From assembly GCA_036417435.1 (NCBI GenBank), contig CM070908.1, positions 50,749,090-50,813,089 on the forward strand: a stretch of 64,000 bases of DNA. Reading direction: 5' to 3'. Shown in pieces: positions 43,216 to 56,375 of the stretch. Made by a program: the position numbers and the translations under genes. Every line of letters begins with the position of its first letter. The stretch's first letter is position 1. The notes under the pieces are model-generated. The model did no database searches. It was not told the DNA's origin and saw only the letters and a program-made list of their open reading frames with translations. This stretch comes from Inia geoffrensis (Eukaryota > Chordata > Mammalia > Artiodactyla > Iniidae).

Positions 43216-45139
43216 CTTATTGGCTCTGAGTGAAAAGTTATTTGTGAACTATAGTTTATTCATAAGTTGGTATCCATGTTTCATGGTTGCATTTTTTTAA
43301 GAAAAATATTTGTATTATTTCAGAATCTTGTATTCAGTGTTTTTTCTTTATGTAGCTTCTAGTTTTTTCTTTTCTAGGATGCACAAAAGACATCTGCTTT
43401 AAGTGTTGGTAGAGTAATCTTGCTCCAACTACATCTTTGCCAACCACAGTTTGAGATAGCACAGTGCTTTATTTATATACCAAAATTTAAAAATCAGATC
43501 TTTTTTGTAAATGTGAAGTTTATTATATTCCTCTTAAACAAATGAAAACTAAATATTCTTTTTCTCCTCTTTCTGCCATCTCTCTTTAATTTTTTGAGAT
43601 GGAGCAAAGAATGGAGACACTATTGTTTTACTGTTTCGATACAAAAAGCCCTTAAGCACCACAGTAATTTGAAAAAGAACCAGGTGGTTACATAGCACTT
43701 TGCCTAACTGGTGCTATCCCTTGTGGTCATGGTGTTATTTTTTTCCCTGATGAAAATAACAGTAAATTTTAAACGATTTAATGGCTGAGTCAGAAACTTG
43801 AAAAATAAGTGTACTCTCGATTTCCCAAAACTGGAGGTCACAGGTGTAGTTTTTCTGAACTCTTGAAGAAGATAACTCAGAGTAGGTTTTTCAGTGCTGG
43901 AAAGAAATGACTTTCTATTGTGACTTATATGTTGGAGGTCTTCTAAAAATAAATTCAAAATTCTGCAAAATTTTTATGCACGTTCTTCTGGTGAGATAAT
44001 CCATATTTTCATCAGATTCTCAGAGGCTCTCATCCAGAAGGATTAAAAACCCCGCCTTTCCCTCCTTTTTTTATGAGGTTTTTTTTCATTGCCAGCTGAT
44101 GGTTTTGCCAACTTTTCAGAAACATAACCAGCTCTAAGTTGGCAAGAAATTACTCTGTATTGAGTGTTCACCTGTACTGAACACTGTGAAAGTGTAGTAT
44201 TTTATATGTCTGGTGGTTCCCTTCATTTCTTCATTGTTTTTACTGTTTTTCTTACCTTTTTGGTTGCACAACTAAATCATCATTACTGGGTTCCACAGAC
44301 TGTCCTCTTTGCTTTTGCATTCCAAACCATCCCAGATATAGGTGTAAGAATGATGAAAAAGAAATACTTCCATTAGTAAACCTGAGTTTTGTTAGGGAAT
44401 CTCTGGTCAGAAATGCTTGTTCTCAATTATAACAACAGTTTTTTGCGGGAAAGTATATACTTCTTGGCAAGACGTTCAGGAATGTCAAAATCTAAATCTG
44501 TGGCTACATGCATATTCTGTCACTTGTTAATTTATTCTGTCCTGACTCTCCTGTTTCTAATCTTGTTACTCTTATCCTTGAGGTGGTACCTAGCTATAAT
44601 AACCTATGAAAAGATAAAATAGCATGATTCTTGCAAAAAATTAATTAGGATAAGCTTCATATTTTAAGAAAATTTATGTTAGAGTTACTGCATTTTGATA
44701 TCTGTATTCTATCTTAGTTCAAAAACATTGTCATATTGATATACGTTCGATCAAAATTTAATTTGATTGAGGAAATGACATTTTTTATCCTTTCTGTTGA
44801 GAGTTATGTTACTGATGCCTCTCCTATTTGGCTTTGACTGCTAGGAAATGAAGTCAGATTTAAAGTTGAACTTGTAGGCCCTTATGACTTACATTTTGGT
44901 ATGTTTTTACCTAGTCTTGAATTTTTTAATCTATATTTCTCATGTCTTTTATCTTTCTGTGTTACTTTTAGTTTATTATGTATTTTTGTGGAACAAAAAG
45001 GTGATAAGTTAAGGCACCTTACAGATCTTAGAACTTGGAAAAGCATTGAGTTTTCCCCCCCTCCCTCCATAGGCTTTGACTGCATATCTGAATTATAGTA
45101 GAGCAAATGCTTTTAGTACTAAATGGTACCTTCAGTGTT
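43216..45139. other. Intron 1 sequence, nothing recognised
   Basis: No family or gene recognised in this 1.9 kb. Confidence 0.4.
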
Positions 45140-45640
45140 CAAATTACCTAACAAATATTTACTGTGTGATAACTATTGAATATGTGCCAGGCACTGTACC
45201 AAGTGTTTGGAATATATACGGGGGTCTCTGTTGTAATGGAGCATATTTTCTGGCAAGCAAAAGGTAAGCAAATAAAAAGAAAAAATAAAGTAACATGCTA
45301 GCTAGTGTCCAGGATGTGGCTGTGGGCCTACCACTTCAGAGAGGTAAGTGAATGAGGCCCTTTTGAGGTGATATTTGAGCTAAGACCAGGATGACAAGGA
45401 GTTAGCTAGCCCTGTGAAGATCTGAATTAAGACCATCTCTCCAAGCAAGAACAAGTTTGGCATGCTGAAGGAAAATAAGGCCCCTATGGCCAGGATATAA
45501 TGAAAAAGGATATAACGTAGATAGGGATAGGATAGGGCCAGATCAAGTACGGAGATTGGTAATTGTGGGAGTTAAACCCTTATTCAGATGAATTTAAAAA
45601 ATAAGTGGAGCAGAAGTTAATTTGGCTGTAGCAGATGTTT
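45140..45640 (-). mobile_element. L2 fossil, antisense
   Basis: CAAATATTTACTGTGTGATA, ATGTGCCAGGCACTGTACCA and AGGTGATATTTGAGCTAAGACC are the reverse of the L2 3' region, followed by more internal L2 sequence (GATAGGGCCAGATCAAGTACG). Confidence 0.7.
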
Positions 45641-46054
45641 TTCATTTCTGTATATAATACTGAATGGTTTTGTGGGTGATACAAAGAATGGATGAAAGAT
45701 TTTAGAGGCCAGAACATGAAGAGGGACCGAAATAGCATTGACTATGGAGTGTTCAGACAATGAAAATTTGATTAAACCAGTTACACTATTTTTATTTCCT
45801 TCTACCTGAATGGTATATTTCTATAGAAAGAATAGTTTACCTTGGAGTGGGAGTTAAAACATTTTACATAACTCGTAACTTCACACTAGCATTAAATCAC
45901 CTTACCCAGGTGACATTCGTGGGAAAATGTTTTAAAATTGGATCATATATAAAATGTTCAGAGGTGCTTTAACATTTATTGAACTTACTATATGCTGGGT
46001 GCTTGGTGGTAGGGGTAGGAAGATCTATTCATTCATCTTTGCCTAGAGACCAAA

Positions 46055-46280
46055 TTGTGTGACGCCTGGCTTTGCTGTTCATTAGTTGAGTGGCTTTGAG
46101 CAAAGTTAACCTCTTTGCATTTGATTTCTCATCTGTAAATTGGGGATGACAATAGTACCCGTCTCAATAAATTACCGTAAAGATTAAATGAACTAATACA
46201 AATAAAAGTACTTAGAACAGTATATAATTCATAATAAGCACTTATTAAATGTTCACTGTTTGTTAATTTTGTTACTATTC
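46055..46280 (-). mobile_element. MIR SINE fossil, antisense
   Basis: TGAGTGGCTTTGAGCAAAGTTAACCTC, TTTCTCATCTGTAAATTGGGGATG and AAGATTAAATGAACTAATAC are the reverse of the MIR core. Confidence 0.85.
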
Positions 46281-46299
46281 ACTTACGATGGAGCCTAAT

Positions 46300-46860
46300 A
46301 GGTAAATTTATGCTATTTAGTATGTTGGTTGGAGAGAGATAAAATGCAAAGTGCAAGATCCAGTAGAGGCATAAGGGAGGGAGTGCCAGCCCTTAGCTGA
46401 AAAGGATAGTTAAGGCTTAGGAGGAGGTATCTCTTGAGTTAGGTCCTGAAGGGCAAGTGTGAGAGGATATGGAAGAGGGTTTGCTCTTCAGGAAACAAGA
46501 ACAGCTTGTGCAAAGGTATAGAAGTATGAAAAAGCATTAATAGTATATATTTAGGGAAAAAAGGTTTGGAATATATGAGGTGAGAAAGAAGTAGGGAGGA
46601 GACATTTCAGGGTGGGGATAGGGAAGGGAGTCTCAAAAACATCAGGACTTTGTCCTGTAGATTTTGAGAAACAGTGAAGGATTAGTATGGTTAATAGTTC
46701 ATTTAAGAGAGAATTGTATGGAGGATGGATTGGGAGGTGGCGAGAAGTCAGTAGAGACAAGTGAAATAGTCTAGATAGAATATGAAGAGGACTTCTTATT
46801 GGGAAATTTTAGGAGCTGGTTTTAGGGAGTGAGTAGTCTTACGATGATTCTCTGTGATAA
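46300..46860 (-). mobile_element. L2 fossil, antisense (probable continuation)
   Basis: TTGAGTTAGGTCCTGAAGGGC, ACAGCTTGTGCAAAGGTATAG and GACTTTGTCCTGTAGATTTTG fit internal antisense L2. It may be the same insertion as 45140-45640, split by the MIR and later change. Confidence 0.6.
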
Positions 46861-49800
46861 TGGTAAAGTTTTTAGCTAAGATAGCGAGCAACTTTACTAG
46901 TGGAGAGCAGAGTAAAAATGAGTTCAGTTTTAGGTATGATGTGCCTATGAAGACATCTAAGCAGCTATTCTGGTGGGCTGTTCAATATGAGGATTTAGAA
47001 TTTAGAAAAAGGAATTGCGTACTTAGGAATAATCCATGGTAGTCAAAGTTCAGGGAATGGATGAGGGAAAGAGGAGAGGTAGCAGTGAAAAGAGTCTGGC
47101 ATCAGATTCTTGACATCAATCTTTGGAGCATAGTGACCAAGAAAATCAATGTATATGGTACACAAAAAATTTTTTTCATCTAAGGGACTTAGGGGAATGG
47201 GCCCTTGGAAGAGAATAAGTTTTCACGTTCTTAGCTTCTTCATATACTTTTTCTTACAACTGAGGTCCAGGCATCATACTGATTCACTTTCCCCATCTCT
47301 AATTGCACAGTCATGCATCTCCCATTTTACAAAAGGAAAGCATACCACTCACCTGTCCCTATATGTTGCCCTGAGGTATAAAAATCTCTAGGTTTCCAAA
47401 TGAAGGCACAGCACAGTTCACAATATTCATGTGGAGATACTGACCTTTCTCCCAAAGAGAGCAAATCAGGTATCTGTCATGGAGATGTCACAGAGGAAGC
47501 TCCGAGATTCTTTCTGAGAATTTGAGTTTTCAGGAATTTATTTGTTGGATCATAATCTAAACAGATTGAATGTAGCAAATTTATCTTGAAAGAACTAATA
47601 TATATTCTGAGATATTTGTGAGGGTAAGTCTAAAAATTTTTATTAACACTATCCTACTAATTCTAAAGCATGAAATAGAGCAGAAAAGTCAGTGTTAATG
47701 AGAAGGGGAAAAAATGGACAGAGGTCAGTTTTAGGGACAGAAATTACAGTGTAAACCTTGAGATGCTTGCCTTTGGTGAGGGGTGTCTCATTTGGAATTT
47801 TGGTGTACAGATCGTCTCCCTTAGGACAGATCAAGCTTCTATATAGCTTAGTATAGATTTTCTTATTCTAATAAAGCTGATGGTGGTTGAACAGGGTTCT
47901 TTAGGAAGCAATGTAGAACTCTGAAATTAGAAACATAGATCTTTTCCATAAAGCCAATATCTTTTTTAGAAGACAGTGCGTTTTCTTATGTTTTCATATT
48001 ACAGTTTTTACTACTATATTTGAGGAAACAGGAAAAGTCTTTTTCTCTTATAGAAGACCTAGACTTATGCAAGAGAGAAAGGAGACTAATTGAAGTAAAG
48101 TATTAGAAATATGTAATGGAGAAGGTGAGTTTCCCTTGTTTCATTTAGGGTAGAGACTCTACTTTTCGGTAGTGTAATATATTACTTGAATAATCTAAGA
48201 GTTAAAGTCACAAGGAGCTAAAATTACCCACCCCTACACATTTTGGATATTTTTTCCTCAGGAAGAGAGGGAGAATGACTTCTTAAGACAGACTAAATAA
48301 GTCACATAGACTTCATTTCTGAAATGGGTATATGAATAATTTTCTCACTTGTCAGTAACCAGACTATTTAAAGATTTAAGGAAAAAATGGGATAAAGAGT
48401 AAAATGTGATTTTTAAATTCATTAAAGGAAAAGAAACAACTGTATTTGAAAGTCCTGTGGAATTAGAAAATACTTGATAACAGGAGAAAGAGGAAGAGAT
48501 TCAAAATAAATCGTTAAACTTTAAGTGTCATAAGTAATTTGTTCAAATCAAAATGCTGATAGATGATTGTGGTGATAATTAATACTGAAAGGTGTATACA
48601 TCTCTTGAAAGATGCTGCAATAATGGACAATAGATGCAACCTATTAACAAGTCTGTCTTGCATTCTTTTCATGAGAACTGAGACTTTGTTTTCTATCAGA
48701 TATATTTTTGATCCATGTATAACAGGTGTATTGTAAAAGTGAACTGGCTTTTTAAGATCAAATAGAAATTCCTAGTTCCCTCTTTATACTTTGTAAACAG
48801 TTTTAAAAGCATGAAGGAAAATTTCTGCATGAGAAAAACGTTTTTCTCATCCTTTCTCCTTGCCGAGACATTGAATATGCAAATGATAACAGACATCAGT
48901 GTCATGTTATCATTGAGACATTCTCCCAAAATAGTTCTTTAACATTTATGTGGCAAGCTTGTCTATGATGGGAAGACTGGTTTGTGTAAAGCAAACCTGT
49001 ACTGGGTAGAAGTGGAAGGAGGGATTTCAAGTCTTTTTGAAAAGGAAGTTTACCCAGGTTTACACATACCTTTATAAGATGAGAAATAAACTTTGAGGGA
49101 GTAAAGATTAGAAATTATAGCTTACTGGTTATCTGGTGCTTGACAATGGTGGTTGAATTGGTTAATATATTAAATATGAGAAAGGTGCCAAGAAGGGGAG
49201 AAATATGAGGCAGAGATGGGGACCACTTGCTTTGTATCTCCTTTGTGAGAGTAATAGTTGTTGGAGGATTTGGTAAAAAAGCATTTTATAGATTATGTGT
49301 GAAGCTTGTAGGTAGTAGTGATGGTTGTTATTTTTGGTCACGCAGTACTTAATGAAGTTTTCTGGCTATGATTTTTTTTTTTCTTTGCCTAGCTTTTTTG
49401 GTTTTGCTTTTTCTTCTTCTTTTTTTGTTAAAAATTGCTCATTGTTTAAAAAAATTAAAGAATGAGGCATAATCTATTAACCGCTTGTTATATATTCTGC
49501 TAGGATTTCTTCAAAGGATACACAGTTTTTGAAATGTATGAAAGCGTACACGCACACATGACCTTTAGGTTTTTGGCATAAATACGATCATACTATATAC
49601 AGACTAATGAATTTTGCTTCATCTACAAAATAGCATGACATATATGGTAGCTGATAGTGCTATTCACCAGTATCTGGTTTCCCTCTTTTCTCAGCACATG
49701 GGTGGGGCCATGTGACTAGTACTAGCCAATGAATCAAGAGTGTAAATGATATGTATTTCTTTCCACCTGAAAATTTGTTGTGCTTTAAACCTCCAAAATT

Positions 49801-50359
49801 CTTTTCTCTAGCAGAATGATTGCAACATTCAAGGTAGTGACTATTCGGGCCATGGTTGTTTAAAAGGTAATATCTGTACCACAAAGTTGAAATCTGAAAT
49901 GATATAGTCAGAGGTATATTGGACTTTTCTGTCCTTTTGTTTCCAAAGTAACTTAAGAAAGAGCAAAAGCTTCAAAGTTGCATCTTAAAACATCTTAAGA
50001 GAACTGTGCTAATGGTCTTGCTTATATAATTTTAAACATATGCCAGTGTTTTTTAAACACTTGTTTTAGCTCTTGAACCCTTTCTTCAAATGAGAGTTTA
50101 CACAAGAGCCTAATATACAGATAAGTGTGGATTAAATGGGATGGTACCCTCTTCCCTTCAAAAGTATATATTCTACTCGCTTGAAAATGTATACCCCACT
50201 CCTGTCAGAAAAGGTAGTATGAGAGGAGTTCTTTGGAATCTGAGGTACAGGGAATGATTTAAGATCCACTTTTAAGGTTCACAGTGCCCGGAAGGTGATG
50301 CAAATTATTACTGGCATTTATTGCTCTCTTGCTGTTTGGAATCATCTTGTGATCATGCT
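46861..50359. other. Intron 1 sequence, nothing recognised
   Basis: 3.5 kb of AT-rich sequence without a recognisable repeat family, RNA or coding exon. Homopolymer T runs lie at about 49372-49382. Confidence 0.4.
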
Positions 50360-50545
50360 CAAGAATGTGGGCACTGGTGTCAGAGCTGCTTGGTTCATAT
50401 CCCATCTTGACTACTTAATGGCTGTATGACTTTGGATAAGTATTTAACATCTCTGTGCTTTAGTCTGATAGATTGGGCATAGTATCCTACCTCAAAGGTT
50501 TCTTTTTTTTGTGATGATTAAATAACAGTACCTGACAACTGTTAA
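50360..50545 (-). mobile_element. MIR fossil, antisense
   Basis: GTATGACTTTGGATAAGTATTTAACATCTCTGTGC followed by GATGATTAAATAACAGTACCTG is the reversed MIR 3' and core sequence. Confidence 0.75.
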
Positions 50546-50559
50546 CAATTTTTAAAAAA

Positions 50560-50854
50560 AATAATTGTACTTATGGGCTTCCCGGGTGGCACAGTGGTTA
50601 AGAATCCGATCGCCTGCTATTGCAGGGGACACGGGTTCGAGCCCTGGTCCGGGCAGATCCCATATGCTGCAGAGCAGCTAAGCCCGTGTGCCACAACTAG
50701 TGAAGCCCACACGCCTAGAGCCCGTGCTCCACAAGAGAAGCCACTGCAGTGAGAAGCCTGCTCGCTGCAACTAGAGAAAGCCTGCATGCAGCAACGAAGA
50801 CCCAACGCAGCCAAAAATAAATAAATAAAATTTTTAAAAGAATAATTGTATTTA
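50560..50854 (+). mobile_element. CHR-1-type long SINE, sense, with duplication
   Basis: The body starts GGGCTTCCCGGGTGGCACAG at 50575 and ends in the GCCAAAAATAAATAAATAAA tail. AATAATTGTACTTA (50560-50573) and AATAATTGTATTTA (50841-50854) flank it with one mismatch. Confidence 0.9.
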
Positions 50855-50874
50855 AATAAATAGTACTAAAAATG

Positions 50875-51260
50875 CATCTCTTTACTACTACCCCTCTTGG
50901 ACCCCTTTCTCTCCTTAAACACGCTAGCCTCTCCTATCTCAAGGTCTTTGCACTGCTAGTTTCTTTACCTAGGGGCAGCTCTCCCCACCTCTTGGAATGG
51001 TTGGCTGCTCCCATCCTTAAGGTCTCACAAATGTTAGAAGACTTCATTTATACCTTGCTTAAAGCCATCTTTACCCCTTCCTCCCCTTCTTCCTATTTCA
51101 CTCTTTTATCCCATCCCTTTAGTGTCTTCCAAAGCTGTTGCTTCAACCTATAATTATCTGGTCTGTGTTTATTGCACTTAAGCTCCAGGAGAGAGACTTT
51201 GCCTGTCTTTTTCACTGCTCTCTTTCTAGTGCTGAATGGAAACCTGGGACACATTAGTTG
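50875..51260 (+). mobile_element. L2 3' region fossil, sense
   Basis: CAAGGTCTTTGCACTGCTAG, TAAGGTCTCACAAATGTTAG and CACTTAAGCTCCAGGAGAGAG follow the L2 3' order. Confidence 0.7.
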
Positions 51261-51518
51261 TTTAGAATTTTTTTTAAAAAAATGGTAAATGATTATTACC
51301 TTTTAAAAATGAAAACCATACTAATGTTCAATGTAGAATAGCTATCCTTAGAGGCACATATTATAATGTCTTGACAGACAAGAATTTTGGGGAAGCTTTG
51401 AAAGACGTACTGTCAAACTGACATAGGTTCTCTATTCATAGGAGACAACAATGAGCCCTCACATATCCTTATTTTTAATAGAAACTCAGTTAACCTGGTA
51501 TTTCACCACAAAGCAAAT

Positions 51519-51765
51519 TAAAATAGTTGGATGGGGCTTCACTGGTGGCGCAGTGGTTGGGAGTCCGCCTGCCGATGCAGGGGGACACGGGTTCATGCCC
51601 CGGTCCGGAAAGATGCCACATGCTGCAGAGCGGCTGGGCCCGTGAGCCATGGCCGCTGAGCCTGCGCGTCCGGAGCCTGTGCTCCGCAATGGGAGAGGCC
51701 ACAACAGTGAGAGGCCCGTGTGCCGCAAAAAAAAAATAATAATAATAAAATAAAATAGTGGGATG
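51519..51765 (+). mobile_element. CHR-2-type SINE, sense, with duplication
   Basis: The body starts at 51534 (GGGCTTCACTGGTGGCGCAG), with an AATAAT-rich tail. TAAAATAGTTGGATG (51519-51533) and TAAAATAGTGGGATG (51751-51765) flank it with one mismatch. Confidence 0.92.
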
Positions 51766-53804
51766 ATTCAAGGCTTTGACTTTAAGGGGAATGTTGAGAT
51801 GTGGTAGTACTTGATACAGAGCTCCACTTCCTGTCTTCCCTTTTGCCCTATCTCTTCCTCTCCTTCCCTTCTTTGCTATTTGTATTTGCTGTTCTTTATC
51901 ACCATCATGGAACAAAGCTGCTTGCCTTTCCTTTGTTTCTTCCATTGTTTCTGATTTATTCTTCTGCTTTTTAGATTTTATTTGCAAAGGCTAAGCTAAA
52001 CTAGACTTGTGTTGTCTTATGGAAATTAGATTTGTGCACTGAACATTTGTGGAGTGTGGGACATGTTTGTCTCCCATCCCCTCTGTGTTTATCTTGCTTT
52101 TTCATTGCCAAAAGCAGTCTTTTTCTATTGTTTCTCGGTTACTTCCTAATTTGAATCTATTTATGTAAAGCCTGGTTTCTAAATTTCTGAGGTTTCAACT
52201 GTGTTCATCTAAAAGTGTGTTAATCTTGAATCTGTATAAGAATTTAATATAGAAGTGAAAAGAGTAGGGGTTATTACAGCAAGCGCTTATTTTGAGACAG
52301 TCATTTTGATGCCAGTCTTACAAAAAAGCAGTGACATAGGCCCTGGAAAATGTCAATTAGCAAACTTTAGTTAAAGGTTTAATTATAGTTATATGCATTT
52401 GGTAGATAGTTTTAGAGAAGTAATGGTTTAGGGAAAAGGAGGACGGAACTGGCCCTTGGGAGACTTGCTTGTGTTTTACTTTTAGCACTGCCTTAGCCCA
52501 TTTCTTTAGGCTGGAACTTTCTCTATCTTTACTTCTTAGCTATAAATTGAGACCTTTATTTCTCAGCTTTTCTAGCTCATATTCTACACATACCATATAT
52601 TCTGTTACAAAAGCTAGTCACAGGGGTCTTAGATGACTTCAGGTTGGTCATAGCTTTAAGGCTAAGAATATACTGTTCTACTTAGACATCTTCCAATTAA
52701 TATTTTTTATGATACAGTGCCATATTTTTATAGAGAACTGGAAATGTTAATTAAACATACAAAACGCTTTCCTCAAAAATTTCCTCTTGAAGATAGAAAA
52801 GCCTTTCATTAATTTTAGAGCTGAGGTATAAATTTATTTTAACCTTTAAGATTAAGGGTATATTGTATTTTGCTTCAGTTCATAATCGTGAGATTTTGTT
52901 ATTGTTTTTGAGTATACATTAAGTGTTTCAGTATAGCATAGGTGAAATAACAAACCTAAAACGAAATGTATGAAGTGGTTAGGTCTCCAACAAGATCAGT
53001 AGAAGGCAAATGCAGAGGTAGCGCTTTCCCTCCTTGTTCAGAAGGGCAGCCCTAGTTTACAAATGGGTTGGTACTGAGTGTTTGTTTTCCTAAGGAAACA
53101 ATATGGTATATGTTGAATAAGACGTAAAGCAATTTGTAAAGTTCTATTTAAGCTGTACTGTTCTGAATTCAAGTATTGTGCTAATCTCTACTAGAACCCA
53201 AGAGGTATAACCATTTTTCCATAAATGGACTTCCATAATTTAATCTCATCTTGCTACTTTAGGAGGTTGTTTCAAGCACACAGACTTTTCTTAGCTTTCG
53301 AAGGGTTTCTTGGGATGAAGAAGAATTAATACTACAGAATTTATAAGGATTAAAAACAAGTGTGTGGCTTTCAGAAGCAAGTGTTTTATTCCTATCTTGT
53401 TACTTTTCATTTGTCTCATAGATATCGGGAAAGGCCATTATAAAATGCGGTGTCTTTGAATAGCCAAAGGACACGGAGGTCTTAGGAATATACATTGCAG
53501 AAGAAAAGTAAATTTATATATCTTAGCTTCTTTGTAAAGGTGGGTCTCTAAGACCTCTTTTAATTTGTAATATGGCTGTTTCTCTTTATCAGATTTAAAA
53601 CTCACATTTTCCTGTAATCCCCAGTTTCTCCTTATACCTTGAAGCAGTTTGCTTGTTACTGGAAAGCAGTAAAATTATTTATATGCCCCTTTTAGAATGA
53701 AAAAGTTCATGTGAGAATTATTTTGTCTGTCTTAAGTCATTCTTCCACATTATTGGAATTTCAGGTTGGCTCTAGAGATTGGGTTGAGAGAATTTCGGGG
53801 AAGG
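51766..53804. other. Intron 1 sequence, nothing recognised
   Basis: 2 kb without recognisable repeat or gene. Confidence 0.4.
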
Positions 53805-53945
53805 CGTTCATTTATTTTTTAGAAAACTTTTATGAAAAATAAATAAACCAAAAGTAGAGAAGACCACAATGAACCACATATATCTACTATACAGAGTATT
53901 CAATAATTAGCATCTTTTTTTCACACTTGTTTCAAAACAAATCAT
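53805..53945 (-). mobile_element. Old L1M 3' UTR trace, antisense
   Basis: AAAAGTAGAGAAGACCACAATGAACCACATATATCTACTAT resembles the L1M antisense 3' UTR also present at 54660-54800. Short and diverged. Confidence 0.45.
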
Positions 53946-54152
53946 TTTATTGAATTTAAAATACCAAAAGTTGTTCTGACAATATTAATAGAAGTATATG
54001 TAAAATCTGGTAGTTTTCTCAGACTGAGTTAGATATTATTTTACCACTTGTGTTTTATTTCAGTTTTATTTTGGTGTCTCCTAACCTTTAATACATAATT
54101 TCTCAGTCAATTCACCTAGTTTTACTTGAGGAAAACTGTAAATTGTATGTAT

Positions 54153-54154
<2 letters not shown>

Positions 54155-54183
<29 letters not shown>
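54155..54183. repeat. (GT)14 microsatellite
   Basis: A pure GT run of about 29 bp within intron 1. Confidence 0.95.
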
Positions 54184-54186
<3 letters not shown>

Positions 54187-54244
54187 TTTTCCATAATAAA
54201 GTTTACATATAATTGACTTGAAACAAATAGACTGTCAGATATTT

Positions 54245-54510
54245 CTTCAGCAAAAATGGGTTTATTCGGGATCAGCAGAGAATTGCAATTCGGGATCTGC
54301 AACCACAGCAGGACATGTGCAAGTCCCAGCATGCCATTTTATAGAGAGGAAAAGGAAGTTGGAGGGGCTAAACAGAGTCTGTGGCTTTTCATTGGCTGCT
54401 GAGTCCCTGCCAGGGAAGAAGAGAGGAACCTTTCTTCCTCCTGTTGGGCTCTGCTGTCCTTGCAGGGCATGAGAGCTCCTCTTTCTGGTCTCCCAACTCT
54501 ATTTAATTGA
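54245..54510 (-). mobile_element. Possible LTR fragment, antisense
   Basis: GGGTTTATTCGGGATCAGCAG has a reversed polyadenylation-like word, and the block is GC-richer than its flanks with CCAGCATGCCATTTTATAGAG. It resembles an artiodactyl retroviral LTR, but this is weak. Confidence 0.35.
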
Positions 54511-54602
54511 AGTTTGTTAATTTTTAACAATATGTATTACTCATATATATACTTATGTAGATCATCTATGTATATGTAAGTATTATAATTGCATATATAG
54601 AT

Positions 54603-54653
54603 ATGTGTGCATGTATATGTAAACTCTATACACACACATATACATGCACACAT
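54603..54653. repeat. Perfect 18-bp inverted repeat with 15-base loop
   Basis: ATGTGTGCATGTATATGT (54603-54620) and its exact complement ACATATACATGCACACAT (54636-54653) enclose a 15-base loop, in an AT/GT-rich setting. It could form a cruciform or an RNA hairpin in the STT3B pre-mRNA. Confidence 0.9.
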
Positions 54654-54659
54654 GCAGTA

Positions 54660-54800
54660 TCGTAGAAAATTTCTAACATAAGCAAAAGTAGAGTTAATAC
54701 TGTAATGAACCTCCGAATGTGTATACATCACCCAGCTTCAACAGTTTTCAATTTATGGTCCATCTTGTTTCATCTATAACCCTCTCCCCAGCTATTTAAA
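54660..54800 (-). mobile_element. Old L1M 3' UTR fragment, antisense
   Basis: AGCAAAAGTAGAGTTAATACTGTAATGAACCTCCGAATGTGTATACATCACCCAGCTTCAAC is the reversed L1M 3' UTR pattern. Confidence 0.6.
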
Positions 54801-55419
54801 ATTTTTAAATATGTATATTGGACATGCTAAAATTGAAGACTGCTTTTGTGCACACAATTGCTTGCATTTAATGAAGAAGAAAATAGAAGGCAAAATTTAA
54901 GTCAGTGTTACTACTCATTACTAGTATGCCAGAAAGAATTAATTGACCCTCATAAGTGAAGTGCCAGGAACTATATGATACCTTCAAGGATGCAAAAGTC
55001 ACTAAGAAAAAAATATTCCACCGTCAGGTAAATTAGAATAGAGGTTCCAACGTGATGTTTTCAAAGCACAAATTCAAGTGGACTGGGGAGGGGAGGATGG
55101 AGTATTAGAGAAGGCTTCTTCAAGAATGAATTTCAGGTTTGAGGGGATCGCAGGAAGAAAGGAGAATAAAATGCATGGCTGTGGTGTGTTTCTATGTAGA
55201 TGGAACAAAGAGCCAAGAAAGACCATGCTAAAATTGCTCAATAAGAAGGTGAAACAAAAGATGAATAGATACAATTCTTTTTTTTGGTTATTTACTGTAA
55301 TGGAAAAGAGTCGTTGTATGATTAATCTAAATGCCTTTTATATTTGTTTTGGATTGATTTTTTTTGTTTTTTTGTTTCCCCTGGTTATTAACTCCCCCCC
55401 CTGCCCCGGGTTCTTCTGT
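54801..55419. other. Intron 1 sequence, nothing recognised
   Basis: The open frame of 127 codons at 55078-55461 spans unique and L1 sequence and has no domain; it is not called as a gene. Confidence 0.4.
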
Positions 55420-56375
55420 TTTTTTCAGTTGCGAAATCATTACCATATACCAGTGTATTAATTTTAGGTGTAAAACATAATGATTTCATATATGTATATA
55501 TTGTGAAATGATTACCACAGTAAGTTTAATTAATTAACATTTATTACCACACCTTTTTTTTCCCTTGTGATGAGAACTTTTAAGATCTAAACAACTTTCA
55601 AATACATAATACAGTATCGGTAACTGTAGTCACCATGTTGTATATTGCATTCCTACAACTTAGTTATCTTATAACTGGAAGTTTGAACCCTTTGACCACC
55701 TTCACCCATTTCCCCCACCCCCACAACCCCACCTCTGACAACCAGCAGCCTGTTCTCTGTATCTGAGTTGTTTAGGTTTTTTGGTTTGTTTTGGTTTTGG
55801 GGGATTTTTTTAGACTCCATGTAAATGAGATCGTCTAGTATTTGTCTTTCTCTCTGACTTATTTTACGTAGCATAATGCCCTTAAGGTCCATGCTTGTTG
55901 TTACAAATGGCAGAATTCCTTCTTTTTTATGGCTGAATGATATTCCTGAGAGAGAGAGAGAGAGAGAGAGAGAGTGTGTATGTGTGTTTGTGTACACCCC
56001 ACATTTTCTTTATTCATTTGTCAATGGACACTTAGTTTGTTTCCATGTCTTGGCTATGCTGCAACAAACATGGCAGTACAGATGCCTATTCAGGATAGTG
56101 ATTTGGATTAATGCCTTTGGATTAACGCCTGGAAGTAAAATTGCTGGGTCTTATGGTTGTACTGTTTTTAATTTTTTTGAGGAACCTCCATGTTGTTTTC
56201 CATAGTGGCTGCATAAATTTACATTCCCACGAACAGTGTGCAAGGGTTCCCTTTTTTCTACAACCTTGCCAATATTTGTCTTTTTGGTAATAGCCTTTCT
56301 GACAGGTGTGAGGTGATAACCTCTTCGCATTTCCTTGGTGATTAGGATATTGAGCACCTTTTCATGTACCTTTTG
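55420..56375 (-). mobile_element. L1 3' end, antisense, with inserted GA microsatellite
   Basis: Reversed L1 3' UTR (TTGTGATGAGAACTTTTAAG, GTAACTGTAGTCACCATGTTG), then reversed ORF2 end (ATAATGCCCTTAAGGTCCATG, GGACACTTAGTTTGTTTCCATG, TTTGAGGAACCTCCATGTTG, CCTTTCTGACAGGTGTGAGG). A (GA)13 run at 55948-55974 lies within it. Confidence 0.85.
55948..55974. repeat. (GA)13 microsatellite
   Basis: A pure GA run within the antisense L1, at a point where L1 copies often carry TA or GT repeats. Confidence 0.92.
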
